Under the pieces are notes generated by a model. It saw nothing but the letters and a program-made list of their open reading frames with translations. It did no database searches and was not told the origin of the DNA. Of a stretch of DNA of 64,000 bases, positions 33,405 to 46,211 are shown piece after piece (positions within the stretch are counted from its first letter, which is position 1; each line of letters begins with the position of its first letter). The stretch comes from Doryteuthis pealeii. Its lineage: Eukaryota > Mollusca > Cephalopoda > Myopsida > Loliginidae. The position numbers and the translations under genes were made by a program. The DNA lies in NCBI GenBank assembly GCA_023376005.1, contig CM042152.1, forward strand, positions 84,240,561-84,304,560. Reading direction: 5' to 3'.

Positions 33405-33975
33405 TGGCTTACCGCCCTGTCGGCTGGAGCGTTAGAATGTACCGACTGCACCTCTGCAGAGGGGTAAGACACCCCTAATGGGGCCACCTGTTGGCCGTGA
33501 GTGGCAACCCGTGATGCTTGAGGATAGAACCCAGGTGGATGAGCAGTTCATGACTTGCAATACTCCACTTTGGCCCTATCTTGGGCTAGACGGGCGGTCG
33601 GAGAGACCCCCTCCGATCAATCGGCTGGTCATGTCAAGCCCTAGCACCTATATGATTTTCCCAACCCTATTGCCCTTGTGGCAAGCCCCAACCCCTTTTT
33701 ATCATATGGGTGCTAGAAGGCGGTGACTGAGGGTCTACATGTCCTGGATGGTGAGGTTCCAGTTTTGGAGGTTTGGGGAATGTGGATCACCATGGCTCCC
33801 TGGTCCACTCTGACCCGGAGTGGTAGTACCTGTTAGGGTCCCATCTATGGGTTAAATAGAAAAACATGAGTTCATAAACAAAATTGTATTATGCATTAAG
33901 AATGAATTTATTTCACAAATTTGCCAACATTAAATGACCCACCGAGGTTGATATGCCGTAAAACAAAACACACCA
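33405..33975 (-). mobile_element. CAGTGGGTCATTTAATGCC repeat, copy 4
   Basis: Reverse copy from CCGCCCTGTCGGCTGGAGCG to GAGGTTGATATGCCGTAAAAC. Confidence 0.75.
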
Positions 33976-34039
33976 AATCAAACCTTAGCATAGCTTAACA
34001 CTTATACCCGGTTATGGTTAACGAAATGGGAACAATATA

Positions 34040-34205
34040 TCGCCAACTCAGTGCATGAGTAGCATAGCTTAGATCTGTGCGGTAACAATGGGGATATGAT
34101 GGTAGGTGTGTAGCTCCAACTGAGACGCAAAAAAAATCTCCCTGGTTTAGCACTTGGGAAAAGGGGATAAACTCCCTCGCTGTCCGGCGGGACACTCCGC
34201 CAACT
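34040..34205 (+). mobile_element. tRNA-derived SINE, 5'-truncated and decayed
   Basis: CGCCAACTCAGTGCATGAGT, ATCTGTGCGGTAAC and the tail remain; no A or B box. Confidence 0.55.
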
Positions 34206-34241
34206 TTACTTACTGTTCTGTGTAGTTCTCACTCTCGGAGT

Positions 34242-35395
34242 AGGGTAGGTCGATTTTTCACTCTTTTTTAATATCAAATTCTCTCAAACAGTGAAAGTTG
34301 TGAGTTAGTATAATAAATACTGATACTAGATCTATTACTTGTACCATTGTTTGATGAAATAACATCAAAGATCGTCTGCACCAAAAATCCTCTTTTTCTA
34401 TCAAAAATTAGCCGAGAAATTGGTTAGAAAATATAGCAATTTCAATATTTAAAAAAGAAAAGCTTGTCATTTTTAAAGAAATGAATAAAATATTATAACT
34501 AGAATTCAAATTGAAAATATGCCCCCCCCTCTCACCACCGACATCTCCAATATGCGGCTTTTTTTACCTAATAATTAAGCTGTAACAGTGATAACATTTT
34601 AAAAGATTGAAATCTATTTCCTCAAATGAAGGCAAAGTTTTAAAGAAAATTATTTTGTGTGGTAATTCTTTTATTGACTAGCAAATATATGCACCCTCCG
34701 GGTGCAAGTATTTAAGTTTTAATGTAATAAAAAATTGTATTAAATTAGAAAGGCTAATGAAACTAAATAAGAATACAGATAAAAAGTTTTGAAACAGAGG
34801 GAGTATAATAAAAGATTTGAAACAGAGGGAGTATAATAAAAAAAAATGGAACCACTGAAACTTACTCTTCCATCACACTCGTCTTTCATTGTTATTTTTT
34901 CTAAATTAAGTATTTAGTTATAAGAGGAAGTAAAGAATAAAATGACAGTTATTTTATCTTGTTAATGGATTTCATTTATGATTCATTGAAGAGTTTTTTG
35001 CTTATATTCATTAAAATAAAACCAAACAGTTAGAAATCAATAATACTAAGCACATATTTATTAAATTCGATTTTTTAATATCAATATGCAAATTAACATT
35101 CCCGTTCACACTATAAACCGCTATTTTGTTGTATATATAAATGTAATTGCATGTTCTCAGTATGTAGACATAGTTAACAGTATTAATAATGTAAGACAAT
35201 TTTATTAAAAATTGAGGTTTAGATAAAAATAAAAACATGGAGAATGTGATGTCAATAACTAAGAGAATTGTGACTTGAGTAGGAATATAGTTTCGGTTAC
35301 AGACAGAAAAACACACAATCTCCATTATAATAAGATTTGCAACTTTCGCCACACGGGAGACATTACAGTTTAAAAATCGACCTACCCTACTGTAG
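34242..35395 (+). mobile_element. TAGGGTAGGTCGATTTT-family element, interrupted
   Basis: GTAGGGTAGGTCGATTTTTC at the left and AAAATCGACCTACCCTAC at the right form matching inverted ends. The body is split by Helitron copy F. Confidence 0.65.
34678..35335 (-). mobile_element. Helitron family 1, copy F
   Basis: CTAG at 34678 and TC end at 35335, flanked by A and T. Inserted into the preceding element, whose empty counterparts read GTTAATTTGCAAC at about 20813 and 31962. The small frame is open. Confidence 0.85.
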
Positions 35396-35579
35396 GAGGC
35401 AGTCGTAAAACGATTTGACTACAGAAAAATGATGTAACATTTTCACCAGCTAAACAAGTGAGTATCCAACTCGAGTACAAACACTGTTATTTTTTATGGA
35501 ACAAACAAGTTGATCAAATTACCTACATCATATCAATTATTAAGCTTTTTTTAAAGGTATTATCTATATGTTTTTCGTG

Positions 35580-35581
35580 AG

Positions 35582-35660
<79 letters not shown>
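35580..35660. repeat. (TA)n(TG)n microsatellite
   Basis: Start of the first copy of a local duplication. Confidence 0.95.
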
Positions 35661-35661
<1 letters not shown>

Positions 35662-36122
35662 ACTTCTACAGCTTGTGCCGTTTTACGTATAATAAAAAAG
35701 GCAAGCTAACAGCTACGTTGCAATAACTGTAAAAAAAAAATCCAGATCTTATGAATAACAAATGATAAATAACCTATCCATTATTTTGCTCATATTCAAT
35801 AAGATAAAACCAAACAATTAGAAATCAATAATACTAAGCATATATTTATTAAAATCAAATTTCTAATATCAATATGCAAATTAGCCTTCCCATTCACACT
35901 GTGAACCGCTATTTTGTTGTATATATAAATACAATTGTATGTTATTAGTATGTAAGTATGGTCAACAGTCTTAATGATGTAAAACAATTTTATTAATAAT
36001 TGAAGTTTAGATAAAAATAAAATCATGGAGAATGTGAAGTAAATAACAAAGAGAATTGTGACTTGTATAGTAATATAGTTTCGGTGACAGACAGACAAGC
36101 CCACAATCTCCATTATAATAAG

Positions 36123-36178
<56 letters not shown>

Positions 36179-36298
36179 ACTTCTACAGCTTGTGCCGTTT
36201 TACGTATAATAAAAAAGGCAAGCTAACAGCTACGTTGCAATAACTGTAAAAAAAAAAAACCAGATCTTATGAATAACAAATGATAAATAACCTATCCG
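35661..36298 (+). repeat. 120-bp duplication flanking a truncated Helitron
   Basis: GACTTCTACAGCTTGTGCCG through AATGATAAATAACCTATCC occurs at 35661-35780 and 36178-36298, each preceded by a (TG)n tract. Between them lie Helitron copy G (35781-36123, TC end intact, CTAG end and hairpin missing, frame open) and (TG)n. This sits about 400 bp upstream of the gene's exon 1. Confidence 0.8.
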
Positions 36299-36656
36299 TA
36301 AAGTAACACAAGAATGTCTAGCATATAAATGCAATCAAGCGTTACAGTGCAGTTAGTTTTACTGTGCTCTACTTCTTGGAAGAGGTTACGGAATATAAGA
36401 AGCATATATATGAAAACCAGTTTTACGAAGATAAGATTTTCATACAAAGTAAATATCTAATAGTTTGGGAAAACACAGAGCCTCATATCCACTTCCTTAC
36501 ATGTACATGCATGACTGCGCATACAAAACAAGAAAAAAAGAAAAGGGGAAACAAACCAACGTAAAAATGATATCTACAAAACAAAAGAAAAAAGAAAGAA
36601 AAAGTAAATGTAAAATTTCTGATTGATTCAAGAAAATCATTTTCCGGGTTCGCTGT
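36299..36656. other. Proximal upstream region of the gene
   Basis: No repeat recognised. A-rich, without clear motifs besides the TATA box that follows. Confidence 0.4.
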
Positions 36657-36659
36657 TTC

Positions 36660-36667
36660 TATATAAA
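36660..36667 (+). promoter_or_regulatory. TATA box of the VWA/chitin-binding gene
   Basis: TATATAAA, the only good TATA match close to exon 1. Initiation about 30 bp downstream would fall near TCAAAT at 36691, leaving almost no 5' UTR before ATG 36695. Either the leader is extremely short, initiation is at ATG 36704, or another promoter lies further upstream. Confidence 0.5.
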
Positions 36668-36694
36668 CGGAGCTTGTTCACCAGAACGAGTCAA

Positions 36695-36931
36695 ATGAGA
36701 AAGATGAAGTCCTTACTTCTTGTCCTCGTTTGTTTGCCTCTGTTCTGCTGTCAGGCTACCGACAAGACCCTTCAGCAATATGCCCATGGGGAAGATGTCG
36801 TCGATGCTGTCGTTGAAAAAATCCGCTCCAAGTGCCTATTGGTTGACGATAAGTACCTCATGAGAAGAATTGCTGCTGTAGACACAGACTTTGGAAATAA
36901 TGCCGGACCATCCACCGGTGGAATCTGGAAG
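36695..36931 (+). CDS. Exon 1: signal peptide and start of lysozyme-like domain
   Basis: 79 codons, phase 0 at GTAAGA. The start MRKMKSLLLVLVCLPLFCC (36695) was chosen because a typical secretion signal follows at once; the in-frame ATG at 36623 lies upstream of the TATA box. Cleavage is likely after CCQA. After that come DVVDAVVEKIRSKC, LMRRIAAVDTDFG and TGGIWK. The RR-x-A-x-V-E-S...GGIWQ pattern seen upstream of VWA domains in secreted invertebrate proteins resembles the active-site helix of goose-type/SLT transglycosylases. Here the Glu position is Asp (residue 63). Confidence 0.85.
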
Positions 36932-38783
36932 GTAAGACATTTTTTCTTTCGATTATTAACTTTACTCTTAACTTCGTTAACCTAGACATGGCTTCCTCCA
37001 GGCCCAAACTCAAATTCCCACATGATAAATCAAACGCCAATAAAACACCCATAGAAAGAGCAAAATCAGACTAAAAAAAGACAAAAAAAGACCCCTTATT
37101 TACATCAAAACAAGCCAAAAATAAGCACCTCGCATATTATTATTATCTTTGGTACTGATTAGGGTTAGTGTTTGGGTTACAGATAAAACACCCACAGAAA
37201 GAGCAAAGTCTGACAAAAAAAAAGAAAAGAAAAGAAAAGAAAAGATTCCTTATTCACATCAAAACAAGCCAAAAGTTAATCCTTCACATATTAATATTAT
37301 CTTTGGTACTAATTAGGGTTAGGGTTAGTGTTAGGGTTACAGATAAAACACCCACAGAAAGAGCAAAGTCAGACAAAAAAAAAAGATTCCTTATTTACAT
37401 CAAAACAAGCCAAAATTAAGCACCTCACATATTATCTTTTGTCCTAATTAGGGTTAGGGTTAGGGTTAGGAAAATATCTTTATAGAAGAGTAAATAGTTT
37501 TAGCATCTAAAATATACTTTATCAAGTTTCATAAAATTAAATAAAAAACCCAGTCTGCCCTACTATTTAACAATAGCTGGGGGATAGAAGAGATGGATGG
37601 ACTTTACCAAGAACATTCAAATGAAGTGAAACGCAAACAATCTCGTCCAGGCTTTGAACTCGGGCGCTAATCCCATTACCTCAGACGATAACCATTACAT
37701 GAAGCGCACCAAAAATTTGTAATTACTTAGTACAGTATTATTATATATTATTCGTGGCTAAATTAAGAATTTAATAAAAAGAGCTAAATGGTTTAGGGTT
37801 AGGGAAAATCTATATTATAAGAGCAATTAATCTTATATGATGAATTTACTGGCGATAGATTTACCATACGATGAATTTATCGCGATGAATTTTATTTTTC
37901 TTATTAATTGTGGTTTATCATTAATTATCTAAGAAATAGAATATTACATTAATAATCTATTATTATTACTAGCAAATATATGCACCTCCGGGTGCAAGTA
38001 TTTAAGTTCTAATGTAATAAAATATTGTATTAAATTAGAAAGGCTAATGAAACTAAATAAGAATACAGATAAAAAGTTTTGAAACAGAGGGAGTATAATA
38101 AAAGATTTGAAACAGAGGGAGTATAATAAAAAATGGAACAACTGAAACTTACTCTTCCATCACTCTCGTCTTTCATTGTTATTTTTTCGAATTTAAGTAT
38201 TTAGTTAAAAGAGGAAGTAAAGAATAAAATGACAGTTATTTTATCTTGTTAATGGATTTCATTTAAGATTCTTTGAAGAGATTTTTGCTTATATTCATTA
38301 AAATAAAACCAAACAGTTAGAAATCAATAATACTAAGCACATATTTATTAAATTCGATTTTTTAATATTAATATGCAAATTAGCCTTCCCGTTCACACTG
38401 TAAAGCGCTATTTTGTTGTATATATAAATATAATTGCATGTTGTCAGTATGTAGACATAGTTAACAGTATTAATAATGTAAGACAATTTTATTAATAATT
38501 GAGGTTTAGATAAAAATAAAATCATGGAGAATGTGATGTAAATAACTAAGGGAATTGTGACTTGAGTAGGAATATAGTTTCGGTTACAGACAGAAAAACA
38601 CACAATCTCCATTATAATAAGATTATTATTATTTACTCCTTTTGAGTTTTCACATCAGTGTTAGCTGATGGTCTTTCACTGGAGTCTGAGTGACAGCAAG
38701 TCTCCTCAGGTCTCCAGGACTCTTCTGAGTATTCTGGCAGATTGCAGCAGTGCAGTGTTTTGAATGGTTTCAATCCTTCCTCT

Positions 38784-38824
<41 letters not shown>

Positions 38825-39248
38825 TCACTCCATTCGAGTTTTACACACCTGCCGTAGTCGGTGGTTCACTGGAGGCTGAGTGATAGCAAGTCTCCTCTGG
38901 TCTCTTCTGAGTATTCCAGCCGATCTCAACAACGCTGTAGTCTGGATGGTCTCTATTTGTCCACTGATTTCCAATTCATTCAGACTCTTGGGTATCGTTC
39001 CAAGAGCACCAATTACAATTGGTGCAACCTTCGCCCTCATGTTCCACAGTTTTCTCAGTTCTCTGGCAAGGTCCAAGTATTTGTCTATCTTTTCGCTCTC
39101 TTTCATTTTCACACTCTGATCGGCTGGGACGGCAAAATCTACGAAATGTAAAGTCTTCTTCTTCTTGTCAATCAAAACTAGGTCTGGTCTCCTGGCTGGG
39201 ATTAGGTGATCCATCTGTACCTCAAAGTCCCAGAGAATTTTGTGCCTC

Positions 39249-39279
<31 letters not shown>

Positions 39280-40083
39280 CATAGTTTTTCACACCACTGT
39301 TAACTGGTGGTCTTTCACTAGAGTCAGCGAGACATTGCGTCGCTTCAGGTCTTCATGACTCTTCTGAGTATTCTAGCCGATCTCTGCAATGCTGTTGTCT
39401 GGATGGTCTGAATTCTTCCTATGATTTCCAGTTCCTCCAGTGTTTTGTTTTTTTCAAGCTTTGCAGGGCCGTTCCAAGTACACCAACTACAATTGGTATC
39501 ACTTTTACCCTCATATTCCACAGCTTTTTCAATTCTCTGGCAAGGTCCATGTATTTATCCATCTTTTCGTTTTCCTTCAACTTCATCCTGTGATCTGCTG
39601 GAACTGCAAAGTCTACCAGTTGATAAGTTCTTTTTTTTCTTCTTCTTTTTTTTCTTTTTTGTTAATCAATACTAAGTCTGGTCTCCTGGCTGGTCTTTAT
39701 CTCGAAGCCCCAGATAATTTTATGCCTTTCATTTCATTCTCATGAACAGATTCTGGTTTATGCAAATACCATTTTGTTGTATGGTCAAAGTTTAATTTTG
39801 TGCATAATTCCCAACCCAGTCGTGCCTAGTTTTATATTCCCATTGTGCTATTTTGCTACATTCGCTTAATACATGGTTTATGGTTTCATCTCGGTCACCA
39901 CACAGTCTACATTTACTTTTTTGTTGTGACTTATCAATTTTTGCTTTAATATAATTTGTTCTTATGGCATTGTTTTGTGCAGCAATTATTAGTGATTCGG
40001 TTTCTTTTTTGAGGTTTCCTCTTCTTAACCATATCCAAGTGTTTTCATGAGCAAGCTCTCTAATTTGACGTTTGACGTATCCA

Positions 40084-40119
<36 letters not shown>

Positions 40120-40368
40120 GCCGGTTTAGCTCAGTCGGTGGAGCACTTGCCTAGGTAATCGCAAGGTTCCTGGTTCGATACTGGTCCTCGCCAACTCAGC
40201 GTATGAGTAGCACAGGGATCTGTGCGGTAAAGCAGGGAGCTGATGGCAGTTGTAGCGCTCCACCTCAGACGCTAAAAAGACAATCTCCTTGATCTAGCGC
40301 TAATGAAAAGGGGATAGACTCCCTCACTGTCTGGCTGATACCGGCATTAGGGCACCCCATCGACATCG

Positions 40369-40416
<48 letters not shown>

Positions 40417-42294
40417 TAATTCATCTATATATATACATATATAAAGGACAGTGGTGTGTATATGTATGTCCGGAGGAAACTTCAAAAATAAAACAATTAA
40501 CGGCACAGTAAATATATATACACATTAAATATCACCAGGGCTTGGTTTTTGAGCAAAAATGATAGAGATTCGATTTATATTCGTGAAGATAATTAAAAAA
40601 TAAAATTTAAATGATAACAGCATGGATTTTTTTTTTCATTTAATATTTTAGGTAGTAGACATTAACATTTCTTTTCAGAGTAGCTGGATTAATGCAAGGT
40701 CTATTTTTTTTACATAGGGATTTAAATAGGGCATCCCACGAGGATTCAACTCACGATTCAGTAATAATGGATCTGCGGGACTAACTTTAAAAAAAATGTT
40801 GGTATTGGTAAACGAGCCAAGCTTTAACCCGATCACCAAAACTTTTCTCCTTCCCCAATGATACCTGTATCCAAAAAAATAAAGTCTTAAAAATGTTCGG
40901 CGCCGTGTCAACTTTACCCTCGTTAAAATATTTAGTAAACACTGCTTTGACTGTTTTTTTTTTTATCAAAACATATCTTGTTTCCAATAATACCTGCATC
41001 GGAAAAATAAGGTCTAAAAAAGTTCGGCTTCTGGTTATCTTACCACACTTTTCACCTGAATTATATACAACTTATCCCAGGAAAAATAATCTTATCATAA
41101 TGGAGATTGTGTGTTTGACTGTCTGTAACCGAAACTATATTACTACTCAAGTCACAATTCCCTTAGTTATTTACGTCATATTCTCCATTATTTTATTTTT
41201 ATTTAAACCTCAATTATACTGTTGGCTTTATACTAACATCATGTAATTGTATTTATATATACAACAAAATAGCGGTTTACATTGTGAACGGGAAGGCTAA
41301 TTAGCATATTGATATTAGAAATTTCATATTAATAAATATGTGCTTAGTATTATTGATTTCTAATAGTTTGATTTTATCTTAATGAATATGAACAAAAAAC
41401 TCGGGGATAAATCTTTAAAGAAATTCATTAACAAGAAGAAATAATTGTAATTTTATTCTTTACTTCTTAATTTAACTGGGAGTGATGGAATTGTAAGTTT
41501 CATTTGTTCTATTATACATATTTCGATTTTGTTTCAAATCTTTTATCTGCATTCTTATTTAGTTTCATTAGCCTTTCTAATTTAATATAATATCTTATTA
41601 TATTAAAACTTAAATACTTACATCTGAATAGTGTATATATTTATTAGTATTCCTAATTCTTAAATCATGGTTTTTATCTTTCTTATCATTTATACTTTAT
41701 TTATTAAATAATAAGGGCACATCGACCGAAACGTTGTACAGGTAAAATAAAGATGAGGACAATAGTCCGAATAATCCAAATAATCCAAATTATCTATTCA
41801 GTATTTTACATTAATCAATAAAGCCCCAGTCACATTCAGTGAGTGGAAGAGTTTTATCTACGGATGTCAAGTTTAAATCTCTAAAAAAAAAATATTTAAC
41901 CTGATTTTTTTCTTCTTTTATCAACTACACTCCTTGGAAGATTGGGGTTCGAAAACGAATAAAGTAAAATAAATGTCCCGAAGAGAAATACTATACACTA
42001 TTTTACCATTTTTTTTTTTACTTAAAAAATAAGGCATCCGTACAAACAAATAAACCTTTATAAAAAGAATGTAAACAAAATTTAATTCTCCATTGAATTA
42101 TCTTTAAATGATGTAAAAATTACTCACCAGTTCCATCTTAAAGTGAGTCAAATTAACAGAGGGGGCTGCAAGTGAGAACTTATTTATCAATCAGTCGTTG
42201 TATTTTATTATAATAACCGTTTCTTCATTCTCTCAAGGCTAAAACTTGTTTTATAAGATTATAAGAGATTATTTATTCGATCTCATCTAAGAGC

Positions 42295-42343
<49 letters not shown>

Positions 42344-42536
42344 GATAAATCTAATGAGTCAGACGAACCTACTATTAGTTTCGCTTAATGCTCTTCAGGG
42401 CTAAGATCTTAGCCCTGAAGAGCATTAAGCGAAACTAATAGTAGGTTCGTCTGACTCATTAGATTTATATTTATTATTTACTCTACTTAGGTATTGAGCA
42501 CTTTTTACTTATTAGCTTATTTTCCTAGCGGTTGTA

Positions 42537-42603
<67 letters not shown>

Positions 42604-42823
42604 TATATACATATATATACATATAAATTGTTTTTTTTCTTTTGGCCAAATACTGAACCAATAGATTACTTTTTGTTGATACGACTATCTTGGTCTTTTC
42701 TTTTTTCCCAAAAATTTTTTCTCCCCGGTTGATGTTTGGTAGTATATTTTTACAATCAAACTATTTGCTGGGTTTTTTCTCACCGCGAGGATTTACCAAC
42801 ACGCTTGGTATATATATATAAAT

Positions 42824-42862
<39 letters not shown>

Positions 42863-43243
42863 CATTAGTTATGGATGATTTAAACTCATAACTTTAAGTT
42901 TCATGCTTACGCAATCTTCAGATGAGTCAAATGATTGAGATTATAAAAAACAGTAGTTTTTTAGCGTTTATATAAACGTGAAGTGTTTTCACGCGATGGG
43001 GTGTTATAATGCTAAAGTTTTGTTTTTGTTTTTGTTTTTTAACTGTGGCTAGTTTAGCGTTTATGTGACATATAGCGTGTTCATGTGATGTAATGTTATG
43101 ACGCTAAATCTGTGTTTAAAAAAAGTTATGACTTTAAATCATCCATAATATCATTACTATTGATTATAAAACTGCTCTGCTTTATTAGCATTGAGCACCT
43201 TTTTATGCCAATACTTTTCTCATTTATTCTCTATTCTCTATTC

Positions 43244-43333
<90 letters not shown>

Positions 43334-43854
43334 ATCAAAGAAATAACAAAAGACTTAGAGATTTTGCATTATAGACTATTTCGGGGAGCTTAGACAAAGT
43401 GTCTAATTCTCCTGACTCATCAGATGCGAATGATGAATTCTTTATTACTTTAAAGGCATTTGAAAACGGTCAGATATCTTTGTTTTTTATTATTATTGTT
43501 TATTATTATTTTTATTTTTATTCCTATTTTTATTCACATCTTTTATTACTCTACAGCTGAGCAAGACAGGACAATTTAAAAGGAAGGGAGGGGAAAAATC
43601 TGTTTTCAAATGCCTTAAAAGTAATAAAGAATTCATCATTCGCATCTGATGAGTCGGGAGAATTAGACACTTTGTCTAAGCTCCCCGAAATAGTTTATAA
43701 TGCAAAATCTCTAAGTCTTTTGTTATTTCTTTGATTATAAATTTGCTCTGTGACTCTAACAATAAGAGCACACATTGAGCTCTCAAACTGCGACAAGTTG
43801 TTTTTTTAAAAAAACTCCTATGTCGTAAGGAAGATTTCTTCTCTGGACTTTTGG

Positions 43855-43921
<67 letters not shown>

Positions 43922-45931
43922 TAATGTTACTTGAGTTGGTTATTTAAATAATAACTCAAATTGTAACTTACAATAAAAAAATCGATAACAGGTACCAGAA
44001 TTGTGAACAGTATTATAATACTTGCAAGTCTTGCTAGGAAAGATGGGACTGTAGCGTTAGTTTCGTATTTGCCTGGTTGAGTTGTCTGCCCGTTTAGTTT
44101 GCTGGTGCCCGCTAGGGGCTATAGTATTTAAGCGGCTGGTTCAAAAGGCTTCTCCCTCTTTTTTTGTTCCAGTAACCACGAGACACATGGGCTAGACACG
44201 GCCTATCCCTTCTCGTTGGGGCTTTTGGCCCCACTTACATTACTGTAAGTTCTTCACAGCATGAACTATCCCTAGTCTCATGTCTGTACTTTTATATGTT
44301 ATCTTGTACCATTCATGAATGTGTATCTATCTTTTTACCTATGTACTTTGTATTTATCGTTCTATATGTAACTTTGTTTTACCCTTGTTTATGTACCTCG
44401 TCATATCCATGTGCTGTACTATATTAAATGTTTTGTCTGTTAACCTTGTCGGAGTTTTGTATATCAAGTATATAAACTTGAACCTTTCTTACAGGACCAT
44501 CAAGACAAACATGTCAATGTTTATATTGAAAATAAAAGTGGGGTATAATCTTTTCTCTAGAACAATATGACTAGAGACCTTATTTATCAATCAACTATCA
44601 CACTTTATTATGATAGCTAACAAATGTATACACTCCCACTGGGTGCAAATATTTAAGTTTTAATGCAATAGAATATTTTATTAAATTAGAATGGTTAATT
44701 AACAAGATGATTGAGAAGGGGCATGACAACAAAATATTTTTAAAAAAAACATGTCTTCAGAATTTTGAGAAAAAAATGTATTTTAAAAGAAATTTTTTAT
44801 TCCATTAAATATAACAGAAAAAATAAACTTTTTATTGTATTAAATATAAAAACATTTTTTATTTTTAATTGAAATCTGATAATTAGCCGATTTGGTGGGA
44901 TTTTAAAAAAACTGTGCTTTAGCAGGTGCGTGGATGACTATATCTCTGGGTTTTTTGTTTTTTGTTTTTTGTTTTTGATATAATGGAATGACCCATCTCC
45001 CCCGTACCTCAACAGTGGCGATGGTTCTAGCCACTATTTAAGAACACACATATTACTCTGTGCAGAACTCATTTGAAGTACTTAGACGACAGACTCTCCT
45101 CCTAATACTCACGTGACCCTTACTATATAACAGTTTTGTTGTTGTTGTTGTTGTTGTTGTTTTAGATAAAGATGTCTCTAACTTTAAATCTAATCAATGA
45201 CAAAAATAATAATATATTTGTGTCATGTTTTAACGTAAGCAAGTTAGTTTTAGGACCGGTTTAGCTCAGTCGGTAGAGCGTCCGACTTGGATCCACAAGG
45301 TTCGGGGGGTTCGATACCGGCCCTCGCCAACTCAGCATATGAGTAGCACAGGGATCCGTGCGGTAAAGTGAGGAGCTGATGGTAGGTTTGGCACCTCGCC
45401 TCAGACTTCTAAAACAACCTTCTTGGGCTAGCGCAAATGAAAAGGGGATTTCGGTCGATGTGCCCTCCGGCCTTCTTCTGGTATTTCCAATTGAACACAT
45501 AGCATTGTGGATAAAGGCGTTGGTTTAAGACAGTTCTAAGTGACAGTTATCTCTTGGCTGCAGGTTCGATCCTGGTCAGAAGCAGCAGTAACATAGAATA
45601 ATAATTAACACAGCTTAACGCCTGTACCCCAGCTATGGTTAGCGAAATGAGAACAGGATATCCCCGTGGATTGAATAATGGGTTAGGTTCAAAGTTCCGT
45701 GATGGCTCCCGATTACGACACGAAGGTTCCCGAGTTCAAAAAGATATACGTGAAGAAGGCTGGAGGGTACATCGGTCGAAACGTATTACAGATAACAATA
45801 AAGATGATGACAATAGTCCGAATAATCCAAATAATATAAAAGTATCACTTTGTTTTCCTTCTCCTTGTTAAGTTTTGTAGATAATCCAAGTGTATACCTT
45901 TTTCTTTCTTTCTTTCTTTCTTTCTTCAGGG

Positions 45932-45992
<61 letters not shown>

Positions 45993-46032
45993 AAGAAATA
46001 AAGAGGGGGGAGTGTGAGAGTGAGTGTGTGGT

Positions 46033-46088
<56 letters not shown>

Positions 46089-46109
46089 AATAAAGAAGGG
46101 TGAGAGTGA

Positions 46110-46154
<45 letters not shown>

Positions 46155-46174
46155 CGAGTGAGATGAGAGAGAGA

Positions 46175-46211
<37 letters not shown>

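Larger units (their letters stand above)
43322..43740. mobile_element. Inverted pair of hammerhead units, (TA)n-bounded
   Basis: Arms of about 150 bp (43322-43475 and 43590-43740) are near-identical in reverse complement and separated by about 115 bp of T-rich sequence. (TA)n/(TG)n on the left (43240-43335), (TA)n at 43856-43920 on the right. Confidence 0.75.

Noticed and set aside
36623..36694. Upstream in-frame ATG at 36623 as gene start
   Set aside because: It precedes the TATA box and would place 24 residues ahead of a good signal peptide.
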